NCBI GenBank assembly: GCA_050084515.1
Contig: CM114273.1
Span: 18,538,001 to 18,602,000, forward strand
Direction of reading: 5' to 3'
DNA length: 64,000 nucleotides
Origin: Blasia pusilla
Lineage: Eukaryota > Marchantiophyta > Marchantiopsida > Blasiales
Translations under genes and position numbers: made by a program
The notes under the pieces: model-generated
Databases searched by the model: none
The model's input: the letters and a program-made list of their open reading frames with translations, nothing else
What the model was told of the DNA's origin: nothing
Shown: positions 1 to 9,977 of the stretch, piece after piece
Layout: each line of letters begins with the position of its first letter
Position numbering within the stretch: position 1 is the stretch's first letter

Positions 1-504
1 TCGGAGCATGTTCGCATTATAGAGACCTTCGCATTTCGTATTCAACCCAAGATTGAGGTCAACATGTACCCAAAGAAGGTGGATGATCTCAATCCACTAT
101 TTTTGTTTGAGTCTAGAAATGGGGTGAAGAGAAATAGAATGTGTAGGCCAACGGTGGAGAGAGCAAAGCAAATTGCATCAGCTCGGGAGGCAAAAATGGA
201 GATCATCGCCACGAAAGATGTCCTGAGTGGCAATGGAATAGGAAGGATGTATTGGGTCAGGAACAACACTGTAAATTCAAGTGTCACAGGGGTGTATGTG
301 GTGCACATCTGTTGCTTTCCCACATGTTCATGTGATGACTTTGTCCAAAGAGAGACAAGTGGCAAAAGGTACTTCCCTTGTAAGCACATGTACTATGTGT
401 TGCTTGTAGTTTTAAGAGAGTCGGAGGTAGGAGTAGGAGTAGGAATCCACCAACCAATCGTGTCCCTCAAGGAAGTGCGAAGTATTTTAAACAAACCACT
501 TTGA
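1..504 (+). pseudogene. SWIM zinc-finger C-terminal part of a MULE-like transposase (partial)
   Basis: An open frame runs through 64-504 and probably enters from the left edge. It contains CSCDDF followed by FPCKHMYYVL, which is the CxC...CxH pattern of a SWIM zinc finger. SWIM fingers lie near the C-terminus of MuDR/MULE transposases and FAR1-like proteins and are thought to bind DNA or protein. The frame ends with a TGA at 502-504. The reverse-strand copy at 3100-3590 has the same protein but carries a stop, so this copy is the better preserved. The N-terminal catalytic part is outside the window. The family call rests on the SWIM pattern and on the transposase core found near the other copy. 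Confidence 0.6.
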
Positions 505-922
505 GGATGCAAAATGAGGTTTTAGATTGTACTTTCATTTTTCCAGAACCTTCACTTTGAGCTTGAACTCTATTCAGCCCAGGGCAAATGATAGATTTTT
601 TCCAGACCTTGGATGGAAAAAGTGATTGGTTCCACACTTATGATTCCATTGATTTTTCAGCTTTCTAAATTTTGTGCAATTTGCAACTCGTCGGACTCAG
701 AGGGGTTGCCAAAATGTGGAAGAGGAAAAAAAATTTGTGGGAGTGCTTAAGAATTGAGCAGAAAAGTGCAAAATAATTCACACAAAAATTTTCCTCTCTT
801 CAACCCAACGGAAACTCTCTTCAAATCACAGGAAACTCTCTTAAAAAAAAGTATCTCTTTCGGTTGAAGGTAGTTTTCTCTCTCCTCTCTCCTCTCTTCC
901 TCTCTTCCTCTCCTCTTACCGC
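1..922 (+). repeat. Left arm of a ~0.9 kb inverted repeat; end of a MULE-like element
   Basis: This stretch matches 2687-3607 in reverse complement with high identity by eye, from the SWIM-finger coding part to a purine/pyrimidine-rich end (CTCTCCTCTCTTCC type, ending near the GC at 921-922). The outer ends of the two arms face each other across a Gypsy fragment. I read them as the same end of two oppositely oriented copies of one DNA transposon. The copy continues to the left beyond the window. Confidence 0.75.
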
Positions 923-931
923 ACCTCCAGC

Positions 932-1748
932 TTACTTGGCAGATAGCTTTGTGGACAACTCCTTCAGAAGAGTGAGATTCTTCACACTCAACCACACTTG
1001 TTCCCCAACTTGGAATCTCACTTGGCGCTTGCTCTTGTTAGCAAACGTCACATACCTCAGTTGAGCCTTTTCAAGGTTTCTCCTTGCTCGCTCCTCCCGA
1101 TCTTGCATTTCTGCTAACAAACGTTTTGCCGTTGCTTGTCAAGTTTGTGCCGATGTAGTACCCTTTAAAAGGGCCAAGTCAAGAGGCCCTTCTGGCACGT
1201 CCATAAGCCAAGAGAAACGAAGATTCTCCCATTGCAGAATTCTTGGTGGAGTTGTAGCAGAACTCCGCCATACTCAACCACTTCGCCCAATCTTGCTGGT
1301 CCGCATTCAAGTAATCCCTTAAGTACTGGTTCATGAGGGAATTTACCTTTTCCGTTTGCCCATCTGTTTGCGGATGGAAGTCTGTGCTGAAACTCAACTT
1401 GGTCTTGAACCTCCTAAACAAGTGTTTCCAAAAGGCACTGGTAAACTTTGGATCCCGATCTCAAACAATACTCCTCATTAACCCGTGCGTGCGCCACCAA
1501 CTATCAAGGAAGAGTCAAGAAGTCCTGTAGGCCGTTGTTGAATCCACTGTCAATACGAATCTCACAAACTTATTGAACCGATCAACTATCACAAGTATAG
1601 CATTGTATCCTTCAGACTCTGGAAGTCTTGTTATGAAGTCCATACTCACACTCTGCAAGGGTCCATCCGGAATCGGAAAAGGGTGCAACAATCCTTGTTT
1701 CCTTGCATAAGAAACTTTGTTTGCTTGACAGGTCATACAGGTCTTCAT
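932..1748 (-). pseudogene. Gypsy integrase remnant
   Basis: Segment 1515-1748 has CMTCQ followed by MDFITRLPES, the end of the zinc-binding domain and the first catalytic Asp region. Segment 1179-1421 has STDFHPQTDGQTEKVN, the typical plant Gypsy core with the catalytic Glu. Segment 932-1120 has FQVGEQVWLSVKNL, the SH3-like C-terminal domain. No chromodomain is visible before the inverted arm begins. Frames change between the segments. Confidence 0.8.
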
Positions 1749-1880
1749 GTTGGGCTAGAAGAACCTCTTAGCCACAACCGCCAGTGTAGATTTCTCACCT
1801 TTATGTCTTGATAAAGGTCCGTCATGACATTCCACTAACATCTTGGTTCGTAGTTTGCCTTCGCCCACATAGATCGTGCT

Positions 1881-2672
1881 CTACTTGAGCCTTAGCAAAC
1901 CATGCCTCAAACTTATATTCGCCACCTTCTTGCCCTGCTTCAACTTCCTTAGGTACTCACTCGCATGTGTGTCTTTCATGTTTCCTTCACGAATCCTTCT
2001 TTCTAGATCTCTTTCCTTAGGGAACATTGCTCTCAACGCATCTAGAATGACATTATCCTTCCTTGGCTTGTGGATCACTTCCACATTCATCAACGCCAAG
2101 GTATCATGCCATCATAGTTGTTTTGGTGTCACTTGCTCCTCGGTCTCAAAATACTTGAGTGATACGTTATGGATGAACACTCGAGTCCTCTGAAGTCCCA
2201 AATAGTGACGTCAGTTCCTCAAGCAGTGGACCACTGCGAACAACTCTTTATCATGAGTGGGCCATCTCCTCTTGGTGTTGTTGAGCATCTTGCTCTTGTA
2301 CGCTATAGGTCTTCCTTCCTATACCAACATTCCTGCAATGGTGAAATCACTAGCATCAGTATGCACCTTGAACGGCTTGTCGAACTCAAGCACCTTCAAC
2401 AGTGGCTCCTACGATAGAATCTCCTTGACTCGGTTGAATGCGTCATTCACTTCTTGGATCCAAGTCATGTTAGTGTACTTTGCGGTCCAATTTGTGAGAG
2501 GTCTCAGAATCCTCGAAAAATTCCTCACATAGGTTCGGTAGAACTGCACCGCATCAATAAACCTCCTCATTCCCTTCACCATGGAAGGCGGTTTCCACTC
2601 GGCGATGGATTTCACCTTTTCCATATCTAGACTAACTCCATCTTTGCTAACCATATTTGTCATATGACCCAA
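1881..2672 (-). pseudogene. Gypsy RT connection and RNase H remnant
   Basis: Segment 2409-2672 encodes GHMTNMVSKDGVSLD and later FYRTYVRNFSRI, matching the Gypsy RT connection region (Gh.vs..Gi.md.....ae w....nFYRrfI.nFs). Segment 1881-2099 carries VIHKPRKDNVILDALR, the end of Gypsy RNase H (HkpG..n.vaDaLSR). The catalytic YIDD part is missing. It is a decayed transposon copy with no likely product. Confidence 0.75.
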
Positions 2673-2686
2673 GAACTTGATCGAGG

Positions 2687-3607
2687 CGCGGTAAGAGGAG
2701 AGGAAGAGAGGAAGAGAGGAGAGAGGAAACTACCTTCAACCCAAAGAGATACTTTTTTTTGAAGAGAGTTTCCTGTGATTTGAAGAGAGTTTCCGTTGGG
2801 TTGAAGAGAGGAAACTTTTTGTGTGATTTTTTTGCACTTTTTTTCTCAGTGCTTAGGCACTCCCACAAATGTTTTTTTCCTCTTCCACATTTTGACAACC
2901 CGTCTGAATCCGACGAGTTGCAACTTGCACAAAATTTTAAAAACTGAAAAATCATTGGAATCATAAATGTGGAACAAATCACTTTTTCCATCCAAGGTCT
3001 AGAAAAAATCTATCATTTTCCCTTTGGCTGAATAGAGTTCAAGCTCAAAGTGAAGGTTCTAGCAAATGAAAGTACAATCTAAGACCTCATTTTGCATCCT
3101 CAAAGTGGTTTGTTTACAATACTTTGCACTTCTTTGAGGGACAAAATTGGTTGGTGGATTCCTACACCTACCTTCGACTCTCTGAAAACTACAAGCAACA
3201 CATAGTACATGTGCTTACAAGGGAAATACCTTTTCCCACTTGTCTCTCTTTGGACAAAGTCATCACAGGAACATGTGGGAAAGCAACAGATGTGCACCAC
3301 ATACACCCCTGTGACACTTGAATTTACAGTGTTGTTCCTGACCCAATACATCCTTCCTATTCCATTGCCACTCTAAATATCTTTTATGGCGATGATTTCC
3401 ATGTTTGCCTCCAGAGCTGATGCGATTCGCTTTGCTCTCTCCACCGTTGGCCTACATATTCTGTTTCTCTTCATCCCATTTCTAGACTCAAAAAAAAATA
3501 GTGGATTGAGATCATCCACCTTCCCTGGGTTCATGTTGATATCAATCTTGGGTTGAATCTAAAATGCAAAGGTCTTTGTAATGCGAACATGCTCCGAACT
3601 TCCTCCG
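2687..3607 (-). repeat. Right arm of the ~0.9 kb inverted repeat
   Basis: Reverse complement of 1-922 with scattered substitutions. It starts with GCGGTAAGAGGAGAGGAAG at 2688, presumably the terminal inverted repeat of the transposon, and contains the SWIM coding end at 3100-3590. Confidence 0.75.
3100..3590 (-). pseudogene. SWIM zinc-finger C-terminus of the MULE-like transposase, copy A
   Basis: Same protein as 1-504: PTCSCDDF and FPCKHMYYVL give the SWIM ligands CxC and CxH. An in-frame TAG near 3376 breaks the frame just before GNGIGRMYW. It lies downstream, on the same strand, of the transposase-like segments at 5774-6995, which is the normal position of a SWIM domain in MULE transposases. 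The palindrome cluster at 4660-5560 lies between them, as if in an intron. Confidence 0.55.
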
Positions 3608-4130
3608 TCTACGAGTCTGAAACCGGCACTTGTAAGATTGTCCACTTTGTCCTAAGTGCAAGTCGTACGTGCAGCAATGGGCCAAATCGTGGGGGTATTC
3701 CGTGGAGATCCAATGGCAGCCGGAAAAGACTTTTGGAAAGCACATGATTCATTTGGGCAGAAGAAGGACTTCAATTGATCCCCGGTCCTCGTGAAATGAT
3801 AAAAGGTTTTGAGTCCCCAGAAGCCAAGCGGTGGTCGTCCAGTCCTTGTACAGTTCTTATTTAGGAAAGTGCCACATGCTCTCCTATTGCCATCAGATCG
3901 TGCCCTGCAAGTGGGTCCACATCCACGGTTGCTCCGAGATATATGCCACCTTTTGAGGTTGCAATCCCCCTCAATGACTGGAATCCCATACTGTTGAACT
4001 ACCCCAGAGACTGGATGTTGCGAACGTCAAGCAATGAAGGGCTTTTGAAATAAAACATTCACTGATTTTGGAGAAGTTATTTCCACTCGGATTTGGGAGT
4101 AATCCGGGGTCTCCGAATACCTGGGCGGCG
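3608..4130 (-). other. Decayed Cys-rich coding sequence, part of the transposase region
   Basis: On the minus strand one frame gives IEGDCNLKRWHIS, then CGPTCRARSDGNRRACGTF, then FFCPNESCAFQKSF, with few stops. Its paired cysteines look like zinc ligands. I cannot name a family. It lies directly before the SWIM segment on the same strand and could be an additional domain of the same protein. Confidence 0.35.
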
Positions 4131-4134
4131 TAAT

Positions 4135-4500
4135 TTATTCATCCAAATCAATCACTGGGTTCGTTCCTCGATGCTGCCTCTTCACTTGCCTAAAGTCAAG
4201 ATACTTATCTGCTCTCCACGAGTCTCGCTCGGACTGCTCTACCACCATCTGTATGGGACGTCTTGAAACACGCCCACGAATATCCCCACCAATGTGAACA
4301 TGGTGCTCGAGGGGAGTTTCTGCTACGCACCGATTGAAGGCTTCCACATAGAGTTTCTCATCACCAGATCTCACAGTCGTCCTGACATAAAGCTTGTAAA
4401 TCGAAGGCCCCTTTCCTTTAGTTATGCCTTTTGTGAGGAAGATATGGGATGCTGCAGATTGTAGCATTGCTCTTGCCTGGTCTTGTTGGCATGCCTTCAC
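4135..4500 (-). CDS. Unrecognised 121-residue open frame inside the MULE-like element
   Basis: The frame reads from an ATG at 4500 to a stop at 4135 and is rich in charged residues (ends NPVIDLDE). No domain is recognised. It sits between the palindrome cluster and the Cys-rich segment on the same strand as the transposase remnants, so it may be an exon of that gene rather than a separate gene. The start is arbitrary because a splice site may lie upstream. Confidence 0.3.
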   Translation of the reverse strand: MKACQQDQARAMLQSAASHIFLTKGITKGKGPSIYKLYVRTTVRSGDEKLYVEAFNRCVAETPLEHHVHIGGDIRGRVSRRPIQMVVEQSERDSWRADKYLDFRQVKRQHRGTNPVIDLDE

Positions 4501-4659
4501 AAGTGAAATTATTTGGCATGCTTGTGACGACCTCTAGGAGGAATGAACACTCTCTACTCCACTTGTGTTGGGGTAGAGGGCATTTTCATGAATGTTCAAT
4601 CCCTGCAACGACGACAATGTGAGAAGGGAACGAAAATAGCTCTATCAGCAAAGAGAAAA

Positions 4660-5560
4660 GCAACCTGTCGGAACCAGATGGGTTGCAAGTCAGAGGCATC
4701 CCATGAATGAGTGTGCAACCCATCGGTTTCCGACGTGTTGTAACACCCAGGAACCACCTAGTGCAACTTGTCGGATTTAGACCGGTTGCAAGTAACTTTG
4801 GACACTCCGGGCTAGAAGATCCAAGTGCAAGTCATCGGAATCCGACGGGTTGCACATGGATTTTCCAGCCTCCGACTTAAACGGGTTTCAAGTCAGAGGC
4901 ATCCCTGGAATGTCCTAGGAACCTCTTACTGCACCCAAGAACCTGCTACTGCAACCCGTCAGAATCGGACGGGTTGTGAGAAGCAGGCCGGTCCGGTCTC
5001 AAAAATCCTTGTGCAATCTGTCGGATTCCGTTGGCTTGCAAGAAGATTCCACACACGAAGCTTTGCAACTTGTCGGAATTCGACGGGTTCTAGTTAACTT
5101 GCACTAATACAATGTGTCTAGATGCGAAGAGTTGGAGACAGCCGCAACCTGTCTAAATGCAAGGAGTCCGAGACAGATGCAACTAGTGGGAATCCGACAG
5201 GTTGCAGACAGACGCAACTTGTCGAAATCCGACATGTTGCAGACCGAGTTAACTCGTAGCTTTGCGGCTTGCAACCCATCCGGGTCAAACTATTTGCAGG
5301 CCTTGTATACATGCAACTTGCAACCCGTCGGGATCCGACGGGTTGCACACTCATTCAACCAGTCCGACGGGTTGCACAAACATTCCTCATGCATCCTGTC
5401 GGGCTCCGATGGGTGTGACACTCATGCAACCAGTCGAGTTCCGATGGGTTGCACAAACATTCTTGATGCAACCTGCCGGTTTCCGACGGGTTGCACACTC
5501 AAGAAACCAGTTGCATCGACGGGTTGCTTGGTTTCTGCGGTTTGAAATCCCTATAGTTCC
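4660..5560. repeat. Palindrome cluster 1 (25-bp GGANTCC-centred units)
   Basis: A dozen or more degenerate units of the type CAACCCGTCGGA-N-TCCGACGGGTTG occur every 50-90 bp with unrelated spacers, for example near 5325-5348 and 4955-4980. The region has no convincing reading frame of its own; the frames through it are made by the repeats. It separates the transposase core segment from the downstream Cys-rich and SWIM segments and may be intronic. Confidence 0.8.
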
Positions 5561-5773
5561 CACGCTTCTCAACTTGAGCTGCAACTTTTCAAAAAATTCT
5601 CAACATGAGCTCAAAAGGATGAAATATTGAACTCACTTACCGCATGAAGTTTCCCCATTGTCTCATTGATACCGTCCATCAACTGAGCCAAGAGTACAAC
5701 TCTTTGTACTTCCCCTCAATCGCATGCTTCCTCCACCACCCAGGAAGTTCTTCCTGGCACTCCATGGCATGTT

Positions 5774-6258
5774 TCAAGGTTTTTTGTCCTTGCAACGTTG
5801 GAGTAGAGTGACATGCTCTGTCCTCTTATTCTCCTTGATGCAAGATTTGGTGTACCGGGTCATAGACTGTTGCCAATGGAAAGCATCCAACCTTTCCCTC
5901 TCTGGTTGAACCTCTCCATCCAGAACACTTCCCTGATAGCAATCCATCAAAGTTGTGCATTGTCTGCTATGAATCCATAAATTTCCGAAGGTGGACTTTT
6001 GTTTTCCTTCACCACCTCCAATAAGAGTAACCAACACATCTTCAAACTGCCAATGTCTTCTACTTTTATCTCACAGACAAATATAGTTTTGAGTCCCTTC
6101 TCCATATGGTTGTAAACATGAGCACCCATGGTCAACCATCCATTCAAGACTCTGTAGCAAATATCAAAGCTTACCCAGCTACCGTAGAGATCTTCTCCTT
6201 CCCTCATTCGATCTATAGGATCAAGGCCACTCAACGGCCATGTAGTTGACATCTTCAA
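5774..6258 (-). pseudogene. MULE-like transposase core remnant
   Basis: Two overlapping frames on the minus strand (6258-5947 and 6037-5774) together resemble a MULE DDE core. One carries VCEIKVEDIGSLKMCW and then SEIYGFIADNAQ, like the second catalytic Asp region (gF..D.A...N). The other carries RLDAFHWQQSMTRYTKSCI, like the C-x-H-W segment that follows. A frameshift lies between them. The match is to the general MULE/FAR1 pattern by eye; no search was possible. Confidence 0.45.
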
Positions 6259-6449
6259 GTCATAAGCCTTGGATTCTTCGCCTCCCTAGCCCATGAACTG
6301 CCATCTCTGAATAAATGGAAATCTGGAGTTGGCCTTGATTTTGGAAATGGCATCCATTTCGACCATCTTTCCATCAAGTACGTGTATTTGACTCCCGTAG
6401 GTATGGTCGCACCGACCTCATATGGAGTTTCTACATTCTTTGGGGGGAA

Positions 6450-6995
6450 TTACGACGTATTGACTCGCCCATTGCGCTCTAGATACGTGCAGCCTGGACT
6501 TCTACACTCCAGGGCTCCAATGCATTGGCGACGAGAAACAATCCAAGGACCATCTGGAATCGAAGCACTAGTCCTTTGAAGCCTGCACCATCGATGACAA
6601 TCAGACTTTCTATCCATACCCTTCAAGCGTCCTCCAACCTTGTTTTGAGCACGACCAGCAAGTGGAGGAAACTCAAAAATGAAATTACCATCGTGCGTGG
6701 GCGGCAGCTCATCGACAAGAATATGCTTGAACATTTTAAAGGGCAGAGACGATAGCAAAATATTGCTTGATAATCGCAAGAGGAACGAGTAGGCAGAGGC
6801 AGAGCCTGGTTGGTGTCCGACAGATCCATTGAGGTTGACGACATCCGGAATGTCTTCAAGAAGTTCAACATTAATACGAACGTGTGAAGTTGGAGTCGAT
6901 GCCAGATCTACAGAGGTGGGAGTGACAAACGTAGAGCTCAGTGCACTAGGAAATTTTGGACCGTCTACTTGGGAAACAGAGGAATTCAGAGGCAA
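6450..6995 (-). pseudogene. Probable N-terminal part of the MULE-like transposase
   Basis: An open frame from an ATG at 6995 gives a low-complexity Ser/Thr/Pro start and then a Cys-rich part with DCHRWCRLQR and RRQCIGALECRSPGCTYLE, which looks like a zinc-binding module. It lies just upstream of the core-like segment on the same strand with a stop between (near 6450). The N-terminal zinc-binding module is consistent with MULE or FAR1-type proteins but the exact family is unknown. Confidence 0.4.
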
Positions 6996-7284
6996 GCCAT
7001 AAACTCTATATTGACCATTTTTTGAGAGGTAAGAGATTCCTTACTTTACAGTCTGTTATCATTGGCTGGACTATCTCACCTATGCCGTCCTCCGTACCAT
7101 CCATCCTAACATCCTTGGAAACAAAGATTTTTCCAATTTGGAGAAGAAATCACAATGAGAGGAAATTTTCCTCCACTGGTATGTAAGACTCAGGAGCTTG
7201 CGGTTGAATTATTTCTGATTGAGGAAGGGCCGCTAGATGACTGCCACAAGTGAGTTTCACATAATTATCCATTCCCAGATGATT

Positions 7285-7352
7285 CCACATGGTGGAGAAT
7301 GAGAATAAGAATAAGAATAAGAATAAGAATGGGAATGAGAATGAGAATGTTT
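7285..7352 (+). repeat. GAATAA/GAATGA hexamer repeat at the element centre
   Basis: About ten copies of GAATRA in tandem. The same repeat recurs at 63433-63492 at the equivalent place of copy C, followed by the same TTTAATTTATAGTGAATAG sequence. It lies between the two divergent genes and marks the start of homology between copies A and C (7258 and 63397). Confidence 0.85.
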
Positions 7353-7439
7353 AATTTATAGTGAATAGTGACCATTATTCTCCTGACAGAATTTGATTGA
7401 CAAGATGTTGTTTGGTAGGTGAGATTTTCTAACGCAATG

Positions 7440-8130
7440 GATTAAATCTTGTTGCAACCAATCAAAGTCCGACGGGTCGCAAATTTTGGGACTCGGACAC
7501 GTTGGTTGCAAAGCCACGGAGTACCATCGTCTGTTAGAGTCCGAGTGCAACTTGCAACCCGTCAGAGTCCGTTGGGTTGAACGCGGTTGTCAGTCTGTAC
7601 CCCATGCGTGTGTGACCTCTCTGATTCCGTTGGAGTTGGGATCCACGGGACCTTGCATGGATTTCCTATGGCAACCCATTGGACTCCGACCGGTTGAAAA
7701 GGTACCTCACCTTGCTTCCCCTTTTGGAGGTAACCGAGTTGCGGGGGATCTCGCGTCGATTTCCCTTGTCCAGTGAACCGTGCAAACCGTGAGGGACAGA
7801 TGAGTTCGTCGGAGACCGTGCCTTTGTTTCGCCGTATGGTGGGAACTATCCAACCCATGGTAGACCTTGTAACATGTCGGAGATCGATAGGTTGCCTGGG
7901 GACCATGCTTTGTTATCCCCGGACGAGGGAAGCAGGAAACCCTTCGGTCTCCGACGGGTTGCTCGGGAACCCCGCCTTGCTACCCCAAGACGAGGGAAGC
8001 GTGCAACCCATCGGTCTCTGACGGGTTGCTCTAGTACCTTGCCTTGTAACCCCAAGACGAGGGAAGCGTGCAACCCGTCGGTCTCTGACGAGTTGCACGT
8101 CTGACGAGGGGGACGGGTTGCACGTTTCCC
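7440..8130. repeat. Palindrome cluster 2 with a ~67-bp tandem minisatellite, upstream of a TATA box
   Basis: Palindromic units occur from 7450 on. From about 7870 to 8110 they are part of a tandem array of about four ~67-bp units that also hold CCCCAAGACGAGGGAAGCG. Many units here have centre GGTCTCTGAC rather than GGANTCC. The cluster ends some 90 bp before the TATA box at 8214, so it occupies the promoter of the ParB/methyltransferase gene. Confidence 0.8.
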
Positions 8131-8213
8131 ACGTGCAAAGTTCCATAACGGCCGACGTCGCCATCGGTACAATGGTTCCAACTACCCAACGGTCAGCTCA
8201 ACGGCTCGAAAAG

Positions 8214-8220
8214 TATAAAA
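8214..8220 (+). promoter_or_regulatory. TATA box of the ParB-methyltransferase gene
   Basis: TATAAAAGG occurs in a CG-rich context between the palindromic promoter array and the first ATG codons of the gene (8497 and 8751). Transcription would start about 30 bp downstream. Confidence 0.45.
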
Positions 8221-8302
8221 GGCTGAGATTTCACTCATTTCCCTTTTGAATTCGCAATTTTAGGTGCTCTTCCTCCCAGAAGCTGAGTTAACCTTCTCTG
8301 CT

Positions 8303-8810
8303 GGCCAAGTTGGTTACATTGACCCCTTCGCTGGAAGGTAACAACGATCCAGCACCCGACGCTTTGAGGGTTCGATTTTGGCAACGCTTCACACTTGGAG
8401 AGTTGGTTTTAGGCAGTCCATCCAAGCTTCGAGGGATCTGTTGTGCATAGGAGCAGATAACATTGTCAAGGAGGAAGAACTGACCCAACGTGCACCATGA
8501 CGAGGAAGAAAATACAAGCAACGAAGGTAGGGAGCATCACTCCCTAGTCCATCATTGGCCAAGTTGGTTACATTGACCCCTTTGTTGGAAGGGAACAACG
8601 ATCTAGCACCCGACGCTTCGAGGGTTCGATTTTGGCAGCGCTTCACACTTGGAGAGTTGGTTTTAGGCAATCCATTGAAGCTTCGAGGGATCTGTTGTGC
8701 ATAGGAGCAGATAACACTATCAAGGAGGAAGAACTGACCCAAAGTGCACCATGACGAGGAAGAAAACACAAGTAACGAAGGTAGGGAGCATCACTCCCAA
8801 GTCCATTTGG
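8303..8810 (+). repeat. 254-bp direct tandem duplication spanning the gene start
   Basis: 8303-8556 and 8557-8810 are near-identical, including GGCCAAGTTGGTTACATTG at both starts. Each contains the start ATGACGAGGAAGAAAA (8497 and 8751). The first reading frame is closed by a TAG after a dozen codons; the second continues into the long frame, so 8751 is taken as the start. Confidence 0.9.
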
Positions 8811-9949
8811 ACTCTTGCATCTCCATCTCCTCGTCCTTGCTCGGCGAATGAGATAAGGCAACAAGAAATAGAGGAGCGGGAAAGGGAAGCAGGTATGCAT
8901 AGGTAGGAGGTTTTGGCAAAACTTGCTCTGGAGGAGCTCCCAAAGCAAAACGCCGAGGCTGAGGCATTGAAGACCTTCAAGAAAAGAGTCACGGACAAGA
9001 AACGCGAGAAGAAGCATCTTGACGCCTCCATCAAGAGAGCAGAATTGGCGAAAGCTTGAAGAGAAAAAGCAATCGCCATTGAAGAAAGTCCAGCTTGTCC
9101 AGCAGACAGTGTTGAGATGCAAGAAATGTCTCCGATGAGGTCTGGGGACACCATGAATATAAAATCGACTGAGGAAAGGGCCGAAGTTCAAGTGATGGGA
9201 GAGGAGGTCATGAGGACAGCAAGTGTGGAGAAGATAAAATCTCTGAAGAAGCAGGAGAAGAGTCTTCGTCGTCATTGAGCCCGGTGGAAGAAATCAACCT
9301 TTATCAGATCGATGAGTTTCCTATGGACTTGCCAGCTTCTATCCCAGAGTAGCTGGCGGGCCTGGACACCGTCCCAATTTTGAGTGGGTAAGAAGAATTC
9401 GGGTTATGTGAAAGCTCATTATGCAAAACATTGGCAAAACACAACCGCTTATTGACTTTGTCCCCATTGTGGCAGTTGTTAAGCTGATGGCACTCATGGA
9501 GGGCCAAAAGTCCCCAAGAATTCCACTCTGCCGACTGCAGACAATGGAGTACGTCCGTGAAATTAAGTCAGAGGAGGACATTGCAAAGCTGAAATAGTCG
9601 GCAGCGACGGCATCCTACATCAACAGCTTCCCTCCGTTCTATGTTCAGCCTTACGATGAACATGGAACCCAAGCTCTGGTGACGGAAGAGGACTTGTCGG
9701 CGTTGGACACATTCTGGAGGATGAGGGACTATGAGTTCAGAAGAGCGATTGAAGGAACCCAATTTAGCTAGATGCAGAACCTCTACTTCTTCATCTGGGA
9801 TGGGAACCACAAGTACATGGCATGGACGCAGTTTGCAGAGGAGCGCCCAAATTCATTGGAGGCGCATTTCTGCGTTAGGGTAGTCGTGCTCCATCCATTT
9901 CCTCATCACATGGGAACAGTGGAAACAGCAATGCATGCGATGAATACGT
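8751..9949 (+). pseudogene. ParB-like first coding part of the ParB-methyltransferase gene, copy A
   Basis: The start MTRKKTQVTKVGS leads into a charged, probably coiled-coil region rich in Lys and Glu up to about 9270. After frame changes, a frame from about 9548 reads FPPFYVQPYD, then LYFFIWDGNHKYMAW and a VVVLHP segment. The DGNHK in a hydrophobic strand context matches the ParB/sulfiredoxin-like pattern (DG.HR..A). This domain binds DNA or nucleotides in bacterial ParB and occurs fused to DNA methylases in phage and prophage proteins. The part ends at AATAC|GTAAGT (9950), a good splice donor. In-frame TAGs near 9596 and 9768, and others upstream, show this copy is dead. Confidence 0.55.
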
Positions 9950-9977
9950 AAGTTTCCTCATCCTTATGTTTGATTGC

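Larger units (their letters stand above)
923..2686 (-). mobile_element. Ty3/Gypsy retrotransposon fragment (RT connection to integrase end), 5' truncated
   Basis: Read on the minus strand, the order is RT connection domain, RNase H end, zinc-binding HxC/CxxC segment, integrase core and integrase C-terminus, as expected for Ty3/Gypsy pol. No catalytic RT motif and no LTR is visible, and every segment is broken by stops or frameshifts. The fragment fills exactly the space between the two inverted transposon arms (1-922 and 2687-3607). Confidence 0.8.

Noticed and set aside
4660-5560. Open frames of 90-143 residues through the palindrome cluster
   Set aside because: They are made by the repeat itself (recurring NPSGSDGLH/QPVGIRRVA peptides) and occur on both strands, because the unit is palindromic and lacks stops.
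8643-9275. Long minus-strand open frame (210 residues) opposite the ParB gene start
   Set aside because: It is antisense to the charged, homologous plus-strand coding region, has no recognisable domain, and is leucine/serine-rich as expected of the complement of a Lys/Glu-rich frame.
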